A stretch of 64,000 nucleotides of DNA. Origin: Fratercula arctica (Eukaryota; Chordata; Aves; Charadriiformes; Alcidae). A model generated the notes under the pieces. That model saw only the letters and a list, made by a program, of their open reading frames with translations, ran no database searches and was not told the origin of the DNA. The stretch spans positions 4,421,677-4,485,676 of the forward strand of contig CANTUZ010000023.1 of assembly GCA_947846985.1 (NCBI GenBank), read 5' to 3'. Numbering within the stretch: position 1 is the first letter of the stretch; every line of letters starts with the position of its first letter. The position numbers and the translations under genes are program-made. Shown in pieces: positions 34,605 through 46,716 of this stretch.

Positions 34605-34866
34605 GGGAACTGGGACAAAGCTGGGACAAAAGAGGGGAGATTTAGGTTAGACCTGAGGAAGCAATTGTTTGCTGTGAGGGGGGTGAGCCCCTGGCCCAGG
34701 TTGCCCAGAGAAGCTGTGGCTGCCCCATCCCTGGAGGGGTTCAAGGCCAGGTTGGACGGGGCTTGGAGCAACCTGGGCTGGTGGGAGGTGTCCCTGCCCA
34801 GGGCAGGGGGTGGCACTGGGTGGGCTTTAAGGTCCCTTCCAACCCAAATCATTCCATGATTCCATG
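34605..34866 (+). repeat. CR1 LINE 3' fragment
   Basis: Runs from gaggggagatttaggttag through gaggggggtgagcccctggc and ggtcccttccaacccaaa to the terminal attccatgattccatga. 5'-truncated. Confidence 0.92.
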
Positions 34867-34899
34867 AAAACCGAACACTCAGCCTGACGGTGGCTGCCA

Positions 34900-35430
34900 G
34901 GTACCAGCACAAAACCCTGAAGGGAAGCAGCACCAAGCCCAGTTCCAGAAGGACAGGGAACTGCTGGAGAGGGGACAGCAAAGGGCCACCAAGATGCTGA
35001 GGGGACTGGAACATCTCTCTGATGGAGAAAGGCTGAGGGATTTGGGGCTCTTCAGGCTGGAAAAAAGACGACTGAGGGGGGACCTTATCAACGCTGATAA
35101 ATACTTCAAGGGGGGTGTCAGGAGGACGGGGCCAGGCTCTTCTCAGTGGTGCCCAGGGACAGGACAAGGGGCAACGGGCACAAACTCGACCATGGGAAGT
35201 TCCATCTCAACGCGAGGAGGAACTTCTTTGCTGTGAGGGTGGCAGAGCCCTGGCACAGGCTGCCCAGAGAGGTGGGGGAGTCTCCGTCTCTGGAGACATC
35301 CCAACCCCGCCTGGACGCGTTCCTGTGCCCCCTGCTCTGGGTGACCCTGCTCTGGCCGGGGGCTGGACGAGGTGATCTCCAGAGGGCCCTTCCCACCCCG
35401 GCCAGTCTGGGATTCTGGGATTCTGTGAAA
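34900..35430 (+). repeat. CR1 LINE copy, partner of an inverted near-identical copy
   Basis: CR1 body (agggatttggggctcttcag, then ggggaccttatcaacgctga) ending in the terminal repeat ttctgggattctgtga. From about 34,995 to the end it is almost identical to 41,497-41,930 on the opposite strand. One translated 90-residue frame differs by a single residue between them. Confidence 0.93.
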
Positions 35431-35439
35431 CCATCACTA

Positions 35440-35670
35440 ACCCGTGTCCCTCAGCACCACGTCTGCCTGGCTTTTAGATCCCTCCAGGGATGACGATTCC
35501 ATCATTTCCCTGGGCAGCCTGTTCTAATGTTTGATAACCCTTTTTGTGAATAAGTTTTTCCTAATATCCAATCTAAACCTCCCCTGGCGCAACTTGGGGC
35601 TGTTCCCTCTTGTCCTACCCCTTGTTCCTTGGGAGAAGAGACTGACACCCACCTCCCTACACCCTCCTCA
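35440..35670 (-). repeat. CR1 LINE fragment of another subfamily
   Basis: Antisense CR1: catcactaacccgtgtccct, gatccctccagggatgac, ttccctgggcagcctgttct and cctaatatccaatctaaacc. It resembles 40,740-41,236 and abuts the preceding CR1 in opposite orientation. Confidence 0.88.
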
Positions 35671-35692
35671 TTTTACGCCAGGCTAATGACAG

Positions 35693-35764
35693 GACCTGTG
35701 GGGAGAAGGAGATTTAGACCTGTGGGGAGAAGGAGATTTAGACCTGTGGGGAGAAGGAGATTTA
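35693..35764 (+). repeat. Three exact 24-bp tandem repeats
   Basis: Three perfect copies of a 24-bp unit (gacctgtggggagaaggag followed by attta) directly after the antisense CR1. Perfect identity suggests recent expansion. No coding role is apparent. Confidence 0.9.
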
Positions 35765-36656
35765 CGCCTGCTCCTGCTTTGCAAAAGAAACGTGGAGCCC
35801 TGGTGCAGCCACCGGAGCGCAGGCTCGGAGGAGGGAGCAGACCCCTGCCAGGACATTCACCCACCGGGCTGGTGGGACCCATCCTGGCATCGCATTGGGT
35901 CCCACTGGAAAAACCAGCAGCACCTCGTTCCCTTTCCAAGCTTAATTCCACCCAAAAGCAGTGGCTGCAACTCGTGATTTCTGGAGGGGAATGGCTGTAG
36001 GGCAGCCGGCTCCCGATGCTGCCGTCATCCTCGGAGACAAAGGCACAAGTAGGAGCATGTCAGCGGCGGCGAAGGCTTCATGGAGGGGAAAAAACAGGAA
36101 AGAAGAGAAAAAAAAAAAAGCCAGTGCTGCCGTCAAACCACTCAAAAAACCCCAAACCCTCACGTCGGGGCTGAGTGCGGGCTCTGTGTCACCAGTGAGC
36201 TTTGGCCAAGGGTGGGCCTGGGCCGGGCTGGGCGTTAGAAATGTCAAAAAATCTGCAGAAATTGAGAGCTGCTGATGAAACCGTTGCTGCCAGAGTCTGC
36301 AGGCGGCCCAAAATGGAGGCCAAGGAGGAATGTGCAAGCTGGTTTTGTGCATGCTAATTATTTCCAGATGCATGCTCTTTGCAGCGATGGAGAAAATATT
36401 AGTTGTTTGTGAATATATTTCATTCCACCGTTAACAGTGTCACAAGTGGGAGTAAAACCTTCCCCACTGGCTGCTGCTCATGCTGGTGAAGCGAGTCCGG
36501 ACTCTTCCTGGGATGCTCTGCTGAGGAAAGCTCCCGGCGTTTTCCATGGGAGGAAGGTTTCCTCCAAGCACCAAATCCTGCTTTACTCCCCGTGGGCAAT
36601 TCGGAGGAAATCTGGGATAAAGCCACGCTGCTAAAATCATCGGGCTTGCGCTGAAG

Positions 36657-37345
36657 GAGCGTTTGAGAGCAGCCCCGAGGAGAAGGACTTGGGGGTGTTG
36701 GTGGATGAGAAGCTCAACACGAGCCATCAACGTGCGCTGGCAGCCCAGAAACCCCCCCGCAGCCCGGGCTGCATCCCCAGCAGCGTGGGCAGCAGGGCGA
36801 GGGGGGGATTCTGCCCCTCTGCTCCGCTCTGGGAGACCCCCCTGCAGCGCTGCCTCCAGCGCTGGGGACATCAGGAGGACACGGAGCTGTCGGAGCGGGG
36901 CTGGAGGAGGCCCCGGAGCTGCTGGGAGGGCTGGAGCCCCTCTGCTGTGGGGACAGGCTGAGAGAGCTGGGGGGGTTCAGCCTGGAGAAGAGAAGGCTCC
37001 GGGGAGACCTTCCAGCCCCTGCCAGTCCCTAAAGGGGCTCCAGGAAAGCTGGGGAGGGACTCTGGAGCAGGGAGGGGAGCCATGGGACGAGGGGGAAGGG
37101 TTTTACACTGCAAGAGGGGAGATTGAGATGAGATGTGGGGAAGAAATTGTTGGCTGTGAGGGGGGTGAGCCCCTGGCCCAGGTTGCCCCGAGAAGCTGTG
37201 GCTGCCCCATCCCTGGAGGGGTCCAAGGCCAGGTTGGACGGGGCTTGGAGCAACCTGGGCTGGTGGGAGGTGTCCCTGCCCAGGGCAGGGGGGTGAGATA
37301 TCTTTAAGGTCCCTTCCAACCCAAACCATTCTGTGATTCTCTGAA
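36657..37345 (+). repeat. Long CR1 LINE copy
   Basis: One of the longer CR1 copies. It begins in the reverse-transcriptase end (gaggagaaggacttgggggt, then gttggtggatgagaagctca) and ends with ccttccaacccaaaccattc and tgtgattctctga. It is very similar to the copies at 38,237-38,829 and 54,230-54,604. Frames in it are CR1 remnants. Confidence 0.95.
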
Positions 37346-37961
37346 TTAGTGCCTGGAGAAAGCAGCGTGATGGAGACCCAGAGCAGCGTCGTGAGTGGGA
37401 CATTCAGGCATCACCCATTTCCAAAGGAGAAATGGCCTCTAGGACATGTGCAGGTTGACCCTGACAGCCCCAGTAAGGTGTGTGCTGGCTGCCGGGCCCC
37501 TATCTCGGGGGACCATGTTGCCCACCCCACCGCACCCTCCCCAGTATCAGCCAGCGGCGTGCACCGGGGCCAGCAGATACGGGAGCAGCTGGGACACCCG
37601 GCCCCTGCCCTTTGCTGATCAAGGGGGAGCACCCCGGAGTTTTTCTGGCTGGTGGGGGTGCGAAGGGGGATGTGGAGGAGGAGGCAGGGCTGAGCCGCAT
37701 CTCCCAGCTGGATATTTCTTCTTGCATTTTCGTGTTTATTTATCAAAACGCCCCTCTTCCCATTTCAAAGGTGGAGAGGCGTCCCCACAGTCCGACCTCC
37801 CCAGACCTTCTGGCTGCGCTTGCTCTGGGGTGAATAATGCTGATTTTTTATTTGTTTGCACTGCAGCAGCAGGCCAGGACTGCCCGCCAGCCACTGCTTC
37901 ATTTGCAGAGCCTTCATCTCCTGCTTTTGAGCTCACCGTCATTTAATCATGCAAAAGCTTG

Positions 37962-38073
37962 CGGGGCTTTGAGCAACCTGGTCCAGTGGGAGGTGTCCCT
38001 GGCCATGGCAGGGGGTGGAACGAGATGGTCTTTAAGGTCCCTTCCAACCCAAACCATTCTGTGATTCTATGAT
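37962..38073 (+). repeat. Short CR1 3' fragment
   Basis: About 110 bp: ggggctttgagcaacctggt through ggtcccttccaacccaaacc to attctgtgattctatga. Confidence 0.9.
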
Positions 38074-38236
38074 TAAGAGTTGGGAAAGCCCATCAAAATT
38101 AGATGACTTGACCAAGGACATGCAAGGAGTCGGTGGCAGAGCAGGATCATCCCCAGCTTTAAAAACATCCCCTGAACACCAAGCCAGGGTTTTCTCCCTC
38201 CTTTCTGGATCCAAATTTGCTAAGTGCTAGAAATTT

Positions 38237-38829
38237 GCTAGGTGCTAGTGGGCAGCAGGTTGAGGAAGGTGATTCTGCCCCTCTACTCTGCTCTGGGGAG
38301 ACCCCACCTGGAGTACTGCCTCCAGCACTACAGTCCTCAGCACAAGAAGGACACGGAGCTGTTGGAGCGGGGCCGGAGGAGGCCCCGGAGATGCTGGGAG
38401 GGCTGGAGCCCCTCTGCTGTGGGGACAGGCTGAGAGAGCTGGGGGGGTTCAGCCTGGAGAAGAGAAGGCTCCGGGGAGACCTTCCAGCCCCTGCCAGGCC
38501 CTAAAGGGGCTCCAGGAAAGCTGGGGAGGGACTCTGGAGCAGGGAGGGGAGCCATGGGATGAGGGGGAAGGGTTTTACACTGACAGAGGGGAGATTGAGA
38601 TGAGATGTGGGGAAGAAATTGTTTGCTGTGAGGGGGGTGAGCCCCTGGCCCAGGTTGCCCCGAGAAGCTGTGGCTGCCCCATCCCTGGAGGGGTTCAAGG
38701 CCAGGTTGGACGGGGCTTGGAGCAACCTGGGCTGGTGGGAGGTGTCCCTGCCCAGGGCAGGGGGTGGCACTGGATGGGCTTTAAGGTCCCTTCTAACCCA
38801 AACCATTCCAAGATTCTATGATCCTATGA
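38237..38829 (+). repeat. Long CR1 LINE copy
   Basis: Starts gtgggcagcaggttgagga and runs through the same body as the 36.7 kb copy to attccaagattctatgatcc and tatga. The parts shared with the 36.7 and 54.2 kb copies differ only at scattered bases. Confidence 0.95.
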
Positions 38830-40068
38830 AGCAAAGCCAAAAAAAGAGAGCCATACCCAAACCCAGCAAACCCCGTGGGATCCTTCCAGCCTCCTCTGCC
38901 CAGTGCCACCGGTCCATCCCGAAAGCACCCCCAGCATGTGCTGCGCCTTTCCCATTGTTTCCCCAGGGCTTCAAACCAGAAAGGCGAGTTGATGAAAAAA
39001 AAGGGAAAAAAAAAAAAATTCGGTCCAGGAAGTAATACAAAAGGCAGACTTAATTATACACATTGGGTATTGCCTCTCCCTGTTCCATTAATCCATTGAG
39101 CGAGGTAGTGGTAAATTAGGTCAGATTATGTGAGCACTGAAATAAAACCCACAGGCCAAATTCCTCGCATCCACACCTCCTTTGCCTCTGAGGTTGCATA
39201 AATGTTAATGGGCGCTGGATCTCTCTGCGTCGCTTCGGTGGAGCCGCAGTGCTGACTTTTCAAGATTTCAGCCGTTTTGGCGTAGGAATTATCCTGCGGC
39301 CTCGTTAGGGCTCAATTCCCTCTCATTTTCTTTGCGTTCATTTTCATGGCATCACTGGGGTTGATCTGTTACACGTAAGCCTGTTATACGCACACCGGCT
39401 AGGAAAGGAATACCTGGGTGAGCCGGAGCGCTGTTCTGTTAAATCAAGGCCAAAAAAAGAGAGATGCTCAGAGTTTTTACCGGAGCAGGGATTAATGTTC
39501 GTTTGATTTCCCAGTCCTAATCCACCCATCAGCATCTCCGTGTGCTCAGCAAGGGCTTAAAGCCAAGGGATGCCTTACGCTGATGTTCAAATAAGTGGGT
39601 CAGTCCACCCCGAAGACGAAACAACACAGTTTGCTGGTTTTTAGGTGCGTTTGCTAATATGGAGATAAAAAATAACTGGAACGCATCGGGTTTCCTAAAG
39701 CCTGATATTTCCCGGCAGACGCCTCTTCCCAAGGAGCATCACAAAATGCAGCCGGATGGGCAGGAAAATCCAGGCTGGGGGCAGAGAAACCCTTTTCCAG
39801 GGCAACTTTGGGGGCTGATGCTGCCTTTTGACCTAAGGACGGTTCTGGGGAGAGAGTTCCGGACTCGCTTTACAATTTATTTTGAGGCATTGAAGATTTC
39901 TATGGAGGGACGGGGCTGGCGGTGGCCGAGTGTGCCGGGAAGGGGCTGCATCCACGCCGTGTGGGATGGGGATTCGGGGTCCTGGGATGTTCTGCTCCCT
40001 CAGCACCGGTGATTCCCGCATGGAAACCATCCTTCCTCTAGCCTAAGCATCTGGAAACACAAGCTAGC

Positions 40069-40091
40069 AAAAAAAAAAAAAAAAAAAAAAA
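40069..40091 (+). repeat. Poly-A tract
   Basis: A run of about 23 A following ctagca, with no retroposon body recognised upstream. Confidence 0.8.
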
Positions 40092-40739
40092 GGCTGTGGG
40101 GACATAAAGCTCAGGCTGGTTGACAGGAAATAAGGTAAATAAGGTTGCAAATATACGCCCTTAACGTTTGCTCCGATCCCTCTTCTACAGTGAGCGCTTT
40201 ACACCATGCCATAAATGGGTGCCTTTTCCTTTCCACAATTAAAAATACAATCGCATGCTGCTGAACACCTACATTAAAAAGAAGTGTCCTGCAATTCGCT
40301 GCTATGTGGCAGCAAATGTGTAATTTGCTATTATTTGTGTAATTTGCTGCTGTTCCCCCTCTTTCACCACGGCCTGTGGCGGCAGGTCGTGAAAAGGATA
40401 AAAAAAAACCCCAAACAAGGTGTTGCTCAGCTGTTAGACGACTTGGAGATTTGGAAAGTGGAAAAAAAAAAATTAAAAAAATATATATCCCACTGGATCT
40501 TGTAGATAAGGCACAGTTTCTGTGGTTCCCAGAAGGTGTCCGCCTGCCTTATCGGCGTGGGTGCAGCCGGGGTGTCCTGCACCCCCCACCCCACCAGCGC
40601 CCGCGATAACCCAACCCAGATCCTCCTAATCGGCTGCCCAGCGCCAGACAGATGCCACGGGGGCCGCAGGCACCTTTTTTGGGCCAGGACTTCGGAAAGC
40701 CAGGAGCATTTCACTTCATTTTGCAGGTTGTTTCTCATT

Positions 40740-41236
40740 TCATAGAATCAGAGAATCATAGAATTGCCTGGGTTGGAAGGGACCTTTCAGATCATCGAGT
40801 CCAACCATCAACCTGACTCTGACAAAACCCATCACTAACCCATATCTCTAAGCGCTGCGTCTGCCCGGCTTTTAAATCCCTCCAGGGATGGTGACTCAAC
40901 CCCTTCCCTGGGCAGCCTGTTCCAATGCTTAATAACCCTTTCAGTGTAAAAAAAATTCCTAATATCTAAACTAAACCTCCCCTGGCGCAACTCGAGGCCG
41001 TTTCCTTTTGTCCCATGGCCTGTTCCTTGGGAGAAGAGCCCGACCCCCCCTGGCTGCCCCCTCCTTTCAGGGAGCTGCAGAGAGCAAGAATGTCTCCCCT
41101 CAGCCTCCTTTTCTCCAGGCTGAGTACCCCCAGCTCCCTCAGCCGCTCCCCACCAGACTTGTGCTCCAGACCCCTCACCAGCTCCGTTGCCCTGCTCTGG
41201 ACCCATTCCAGCCCTTCAATATCTTTCTTTTGTGGC
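40740..41236 (-). repeat. CR1 LINE copy
   Basis: Antisense CR1 beginning at its 3' end (tcatagaatcagagaatcat, then gcctgggttggaagggac) and continuing through ccctgggcagcctgttccaa and ctccttttctccaggctga to ctgctctggacccattccag. Confidence 0.94.
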
Positions 41237-41496
41237 AAGGGGTAAATTTCTCAGTATTTTTCTTGCAGTGGTTATTATTTCTGCTGATTAAAAGCTGTTC
41301 TCCGGTGCAGAGGCCCCCCTAAAGGAAGTTACAGACCAGCGAGGGCTCGGATCTGTGGGTCTGATTCATGGTTTCATTTGGCTGCTCGCAGTGATGCAAC
41401 ATGCCTGCAGATTGCGGCCGGTGGATTTCGCATCGACTTGTCGGTGTGTAAATGAGAGTTCTCCACACAGCCTGCCACCAGACCGGGCTTTTGACA

Positions 41497-41935
41497 GAAT
41501 CAGAATCCCAGACTGGCCGGGGTGGGAAGGGCCCTCTGGAGATCACCTCGTCCAGCCCCCGGCCAGAGCAGGGTCACCCAGAGCAGGGGGCACAGGAACG
41601 CGTCCAGGCGGGGTTGGGATGTCTCCAGAGACGGAGACTCCCCCACCTCTCTGGGCAGCCTGTGCCAGGGCTCTGCCACCCTCACAGCAAAGAAGTTCCT
41701 CCTCGCCTTGAGATGGAACTTCCCATGGTCAAGTTTGTGCCCGTTGCCCCTTGTCCTGTCCCTGGGCACCACTGAGAAGAGCCTGGCCCCGTCCTCCTGA
41801 CACCCCCCTTGAAGTATTTATCAGCGTTGATAAGATCCCCCCTCAGTCGTCTTTTTTCCAGCCTGAAGAGCCCCAAATCCCTCAGCCTTTGTCCATCAGA
41901 GAGATGTTCCAGTCCCCTCAGCATCTTCATAGCAC
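41497..41935 (-). repeat. CR1 LINE copy, inverted partner of 34.9-35.4 kb
   Basis: Antisense CR1 beginning agaatcccagactggccggg and ending near ccccctcagtcgtctttttt and cctcagcatcttcat. Only a few base differences from the plus-strand copy over about 430 bp are visible. Confidence 0.94.
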
Positions 41936-44229
41936 GGCACAAATGTCTTTGCCCTTTGCTGCTTCTCTGTCCCAATGGAGTTTGGTGGCTCACGGAGTCC
42001 CTGAGGGACCGGGTACCCCCCAAGGTGGCTCCGGGATGGGATACACCCGGCAGTGGTTGTGCCCTGGGAGGCAGCAAGGGAATGGTTGCACAAGACCGAT
42101 TTTTTTTTTCAAGGCAGGTTTTGCAAATGGAGTTGAGTTCCCTTTGTGGATGACCCAGGAGGGATGACTCGCACTTGCCACATCAGGCAGGGATGGCAGG
42201 AAACCACCCCAGAGACACAGGCTGCTCCTTTTCCTGCCGGTGGGATGTGTAACACGACAAAACCACAAGCCAGACCAGACTCCCTGCCCCATTTTCCTTC
42301 CACAAACGACAAGTAGTTTTGTCCCTTTCTTCACGAAGGTGGGGAAAATCCGCAATCCGCGCATCTCTGCTTTAGCATCTCTTGCTCCCTGCGCCCCGGG
42401 GTGACCCCTGGCAGGGGCAGAAAGGATTCCTTGTGTCAGTGCTCCTCGGGGTTAAAATATAACCTACCTGGAAACACAGTTTCCTGAAATACGGTACGTA
42501 TTTCAGACTGATTCATACTATTTCTTATCAGGGAGCGAGACCAAAGACGGTAGGGGAATGGGCTCATTAAGGTAAGCGACGCTGTAATTTCCCCCCCCTC
42601 CTCTGCCCTGCCAAAAGCCCGGGAAGGAGATTCCCTGCTTTTGACTGCTGTTTCTGGAGTAGAAAACCTACGTAAACTACGTGGAGCAATACTGGAAATT
42701 GTTCCCCTTTGAGTTTCGATTCAGGCATTTCCTCGAATAAAGCCGCCTTACCAAAAGGAAGCTCTTGTGCCCGTGTTTGATTTACGTCTTGCAGACACGG
42801 GGGAGCACCGGGGAGCGCTGGCTGCTGGAATTACATCCATGCAGGCGGCTCTCCAGCTCCGACACGGCATTTACGCCGGAGAGCAGAGCGTCAAACCGTC
42901 CGTCAGCATCGTATCTTCGGCTTTTGTCTCCTTTGGAGGAAGCAAAGCCATGATAATCCAGCGGCTTCTGCCATGGGGCAAGATGGGGGGGGGGAAGGGG
43001 GGAAAGGATTTAGCAATTGCTGTGTTAAATTGCGTGTTGTTGAAGGATTTGTCATATAGCCTCTGCTTTCCACGTTCCACGTTTCCATCCAGTTGATGAC
43101 GCTTGGTCTCACGGGACAATGCGACGGCTTGGACACGCCAAGACGGTGGCCAGGTCTCACCTCCGGCTCTCCCACCCCCGCGGGGTACAAGCGCTGCCCC
43201 GGGGTGGGGGCAGAAAATGCTGCCAGGTCCCCAAAATCAATCAGGAGCGAGCGACGGGCGTGACGCTGTAATTATGAGTTATTTTCTTTTTTCCCCCCCA
43301 GCAGCGCCACGTTCCCACGGAGGACGGAGACTTCCCAGCACAAACGCGGGGCCACCGGAGCGCTGGGGAATCCGTGACAGCGCCAGCCCCAGGGTTACCC
43401 CCCCCTCCCCCCCCCCGGGCACCCGCACGGGTGGCGAGGATGAGAAGCGACCAGGATTTATTCATTTCATGGTTAATGGGAAAACCAAGAACTTCATTTT
43501 TCTGCTTTTTTGGACTCTCGGAGGATGGTTTTTCTTGCTCCCCGAGGCTCAAGCAGCGATAAATTGCTTTGCGTTATCCCGGTGCTTTGTGCAAATGGTT
43601 AACCTTGATTTCGGTACATGCCACACAACTCGAGGTCGAATTCCAAATAATCCTGCGAGGAGGAATGAAAGAAAAGTCGGTGCCATTTCCTGGAGCCCCG
43701 GGCCATGAAAACTTTGCCTCCATCTCTTTAAGTTTACCAAATTGAATTGGTTTGGGCCGATTTCATGGTGGAAGCTCCTCATTCGGACGGCGGGGGACAG
43801 GAGAGGACACCGGGCTCCGTGTGATCCGAGACACCCAGAAAACCCCCAAAACGCAACCAAAAATAAACCCTGTCACAGGCAAAACTCACAGCTCAGACCT
43901 GAGCCGGCCCCGCGGGCGCTTTGGGGAGCATTTGGGAACGTTCGGGGCTGTGGAACTCCCGCTGCTCTCCCCCCCAGCAATGTCCTCCAGGAAAAATCCC
44001 ACTGTTGCTCATGGAGCACCCCGATTTCTGCCGTTCTGCCTCCCCCCCCATCGCCCGGCTGCACCCCAGGGCACCCCGGAGGCGTGGGGCAGGGGGCAGC
44101 TGGGGGGGCCCACCCTGGACCCCCCCAGGGCCACCCAGAGTGGTCCTTCACCCCAATACACTGGGGAGGGGTGGGCTGGCTACTGTGGGGGTGCCATAGG
44201 CCCAGGGGGTGGCCCGAGCCCCCTCCCAC

Positions 44230-45010
44230 CTGTGACTGTGAGTCTGTGCACGCCGACACCCCTCGCACGCTTTCCCCGCTTGCACGACAGCCCTTGCACT
44301 TTCCTTGCACCCCAACGCCCCTCGCTCTCCCCGCTTGCACCATGACACCCCTCGCACACTTTCCCCGCTTGCACGACAGCCCTTGCACACTCACCCCACT
44401 TGCACCCCAACGCCCCTCGCTCTCCCCGCTTGCACCCTGCACCCCTCGCACGCTTTCCCTGCTTGCACGACTGCCCTTGCACACTCACCCCATGTGCACC
44501 CTGACATGCCTTGCTGGCACCCCGACGTCCCTTGCACGCTGCCCCCCCGCCTTGCACACTCTCCCCACTTCCACCTCGATACCCCTTGCACCCTTTCCCT
44601 GCTTGCACTTTCCCCTCTTGCACCCTCGTGCCCCTCACACACTTTCCCCGCTGCATCCCGATGCCCTCGCACACTTTCACTGCTTGCACGACACCCCTTG
44701 CACTTTCCTTGCTTGCACCCCATCGCCCCTCGCACTCTTCCTGCTGCACCCCAGCGCCCCTCGCTCTCCCCGCTTGCACCATGACACCCCTCGCACGCTT
44801 TCCCTGCTTGCACGACTGCCCTTGCACACTCACCCCATGTGCACCCTGACACGCCTTGCACACTTTCCCCACTTCCACCTCGCCACCCCTCGCACACTTT
44901 CCCTGCTTGCACCTTGACACCCCTTGCACACTCACCCCGCTGCACCCTAACGCCCCTTGCACTTTCCCCCCCGCACACTTTCCCCCCTTGCACCCTGACA
45001 CCCCTTGCAC
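44230..45010 (+). repeat. Degenerate C-rich minisatellite, outer part
   Basis: Irregular repeats built around ccccttgcac, actttcccc(g/t)cttgcac and gacaccccttgcac. Units vary from about 30 to 60 bp. It merges into the regular array at 45,011-46,205. Reading frames are open in several phases on both strands because stop-free units are repeated, not because the region is coding. Confidence 0.88.
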
Positions 45011-46205
45011 ACTTTCCCCTCCCGCATATTTTCACTTCTTGCACCCCCGTGCCCCTTGCACACTTCCCCCCCTTGCACTTTCACTACTTGCACCCCTGTG
45101 CCCCTTGCACACTTTCCCCCCTCGCACACTTTCACTGCTTGCACCCCCGTGCCCCTTGCACACTTTCCCCCCTCGCACACTTTCACTACTTGCACGCCCG
45201 TGCCCCTTGCACACTTTCCCCCCTCGCACTTTCACTACTTGCACCCCCGTGCCCCTTGCACACTTTCCCCCCCTCGCACACTTTCACTACTTGCACCCCC
45301 GTGCCCCTTGCACACTTTCCCCCCCTCGCACACTTTCACTACTTGCACCCCCGTGCCCCTTGCACTTTCCCCCCTTGCACTTTCACTTCTTGCACCCCCG
45401 TGCCCCTTGCACACTTTCCCCCCCTCGCACACTTTCACTACTTGCACCCCCGTGCCCCTTGCACACTTTCCCCCCCTCGGACACTTTCACTGCTTGCACC
45501 CCCGTGCCCCTTGCACACTTTCCCCCCTTGCACTTTCACTGCTTGCACCCCCGTGCCCCTTGCACTTTCCCCCCTTGCACTTTCACTACTTGCACCCCCG
45601 TGCCCCTTGCACACTTTCCCCCCCTCGGCCACTTTCACTACTTGCACCCCCGTGCCCCTTGCACACTTTCCCCCCCTCGGCCACTTTCACTACTTGCACC
45701 CCCGTGCCCCTTGCACACTTTCCCCCCCTCGGACACTTTCACTACTTGCACCCCCGTGCCCCTTGCACACTTTCCCCCCCTCGGCCACTTTCACTACTTG
45801 CACCCCCGTGCCCCTTGCACACTTTCCCCCCTCGCACTTTCACTACTTGCACCCCCGTGCCCCTTGCACACTTTCCCCCCTTGCACTTTCACTACTTGCA
45901 CCCCCGTGCCCCTTGCACACTTTCCCCCCTTGCACTTTCACTACTTGCACCCCCGTGCCCCTTGCACACTTTCCCCCCCTCGCACACTTTCACTACTTGC
46001 ACCCCCGTGCCCCTTGCACTTCCCCCCTCGCACACTTTCACTACTTGCACCCCTGTGCCCCTTGCACACTTTCCCCCCCTCGCACACTTTCACTACTTGC
46101 ACCCCTGTGCCCCTTGCACACTTTCCCCCCCTCGCACACTTTCACTGCTTGCACCCCCGTGCCCCTTGCACACTTTCCCCCCCTCGCACACTTTCACTGC
46201 TCGCT
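45011..46205 (+). repeat. Regular minisatellite of about 50 bp units (about 23 copies)
   Basis: Tandem units of roughly 45-52 bp, each containing ttgcacccccgtgcccc, then ttgcacactttcccccc, then tcgcacactttcac and tacttgcac. Copy-to-copy differences include deletion of a cacactttc piece and cgcacac/cggacac/cggccac variants. The plus strand has almost no G runs while the minus strand is G-rich. The array ends about 510 bp before the SLC25A37 start codon. Confidence 0.95.
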
Positions 46206-46289
46206 CCCCGATACCCCCCGCCTTCCCCCCCCCCCCGCGGGGGTGCCGCTGGTGCACGGGGCACCGCCGGAGGGGGGTGTGACACACTC

Positions 46290-46716
46290 GCTTGCACGGC
46301 GGGGCGCGCGCTCGCACGCGGACCTCACGCCTGCGGGCGGGGCCGGGCTCTCCCCGCGCTGCCCCCCGCCCCCCCCCGGCCCCGCGCGCCCCTGACTGCC
46401 GGGCCCGCCCCAGCCGGCACAACCAATCACGCCCCTCCGCCCCCTCCGCCTCTCCTCGCCATTCGCCCGCCTCCCTGCCAATCCCCGCCTTTCCCGTTGG
46501 CCCGGCGGTTTAGTGACGTCGCGCCGAGGGGGCGGGCCGGCGGGCGGTGGCGGCCGCGCGCTATTGGCGGGCGCGGGGCGGGGCGGGGCGGGGCGCGGGC
46601 GCGGCTTTAAAGCGGGGCCGGGGCGGCGCGCGAGCCCTGTGCGGACCCCCCCCGTGCCGCCCCCAGCCCCGGTGTCGCCCCTGCCTTTCCCGGTGTGTCC
46701 CGCCGCCACCGGGCGG
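46290..46716 (+). promoter_or_regulatory. SLC25A37: SLC25A37 CpG-island promoter and 5' UTR
   Basis: Very CpG-rich sequence with CCAAT boxes at 46,423-46,427 and 46,478-46,482, an inverted CCAAT (ATTGG) at 46,563-46,567, a CRE-like TGACGTC at 46,514-46,520, overlapping GC boxes (ggggcggggcggggcgggg) at about 46,575-46,594 and a TATA-like TTTAAAG at 46,606-46,612. A start site around 46,635 would give a leader of about 80 nt. The layout (CCAAT/NF-Y plus Sp1, weak TATA) is read from sequence only. Confidence 0.75.

Larger units (their letters stand above)
33090..44220. other. Intergenic region between ENTPD4 and SLC25A37
   Basis: About 11 kb without a supported gene. Roughly a third is CR1. 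Non-repeat parts (about 35,770-36,650, 37,350-37,960, 38,830-40,740, 41,940-44,220) show no domain-bearing ORF, tRNA or recognisable exon. Short CpG-rich patches at about 39,920-40,020 and 43,100-43,450 could be regulatory, but no specific site is recognised. Confidence 0.6.

Noticed and set aside
34484..35167. 227-codon minus-strand frame and similar frames at 35-38, 41 and 54 kb
   Set aside because: They lie in CR1 copies, mostly antisense, and recur with each copy; CR1 remnants, not host genes.
43742..44917. 391-codon plus-strand frame
   Set aside because: Mostly the degenerate minisatellite; the non-repeat beginning has no domain or splice support.
45011..46205. CRISPR-like regular repeats
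   Set aside because: Units are contiguous and vary internally, with no unique spacers; this is a vertebrate minisatellite next to split eukaryotic genes.
46513..46716. N-terminal extension of SLC25A37
   Set aside because: The upstream frame is open but has no ATG, begins at a GTG in the promoter, and human mitoferrin-1 starts at the equivalent MEL.
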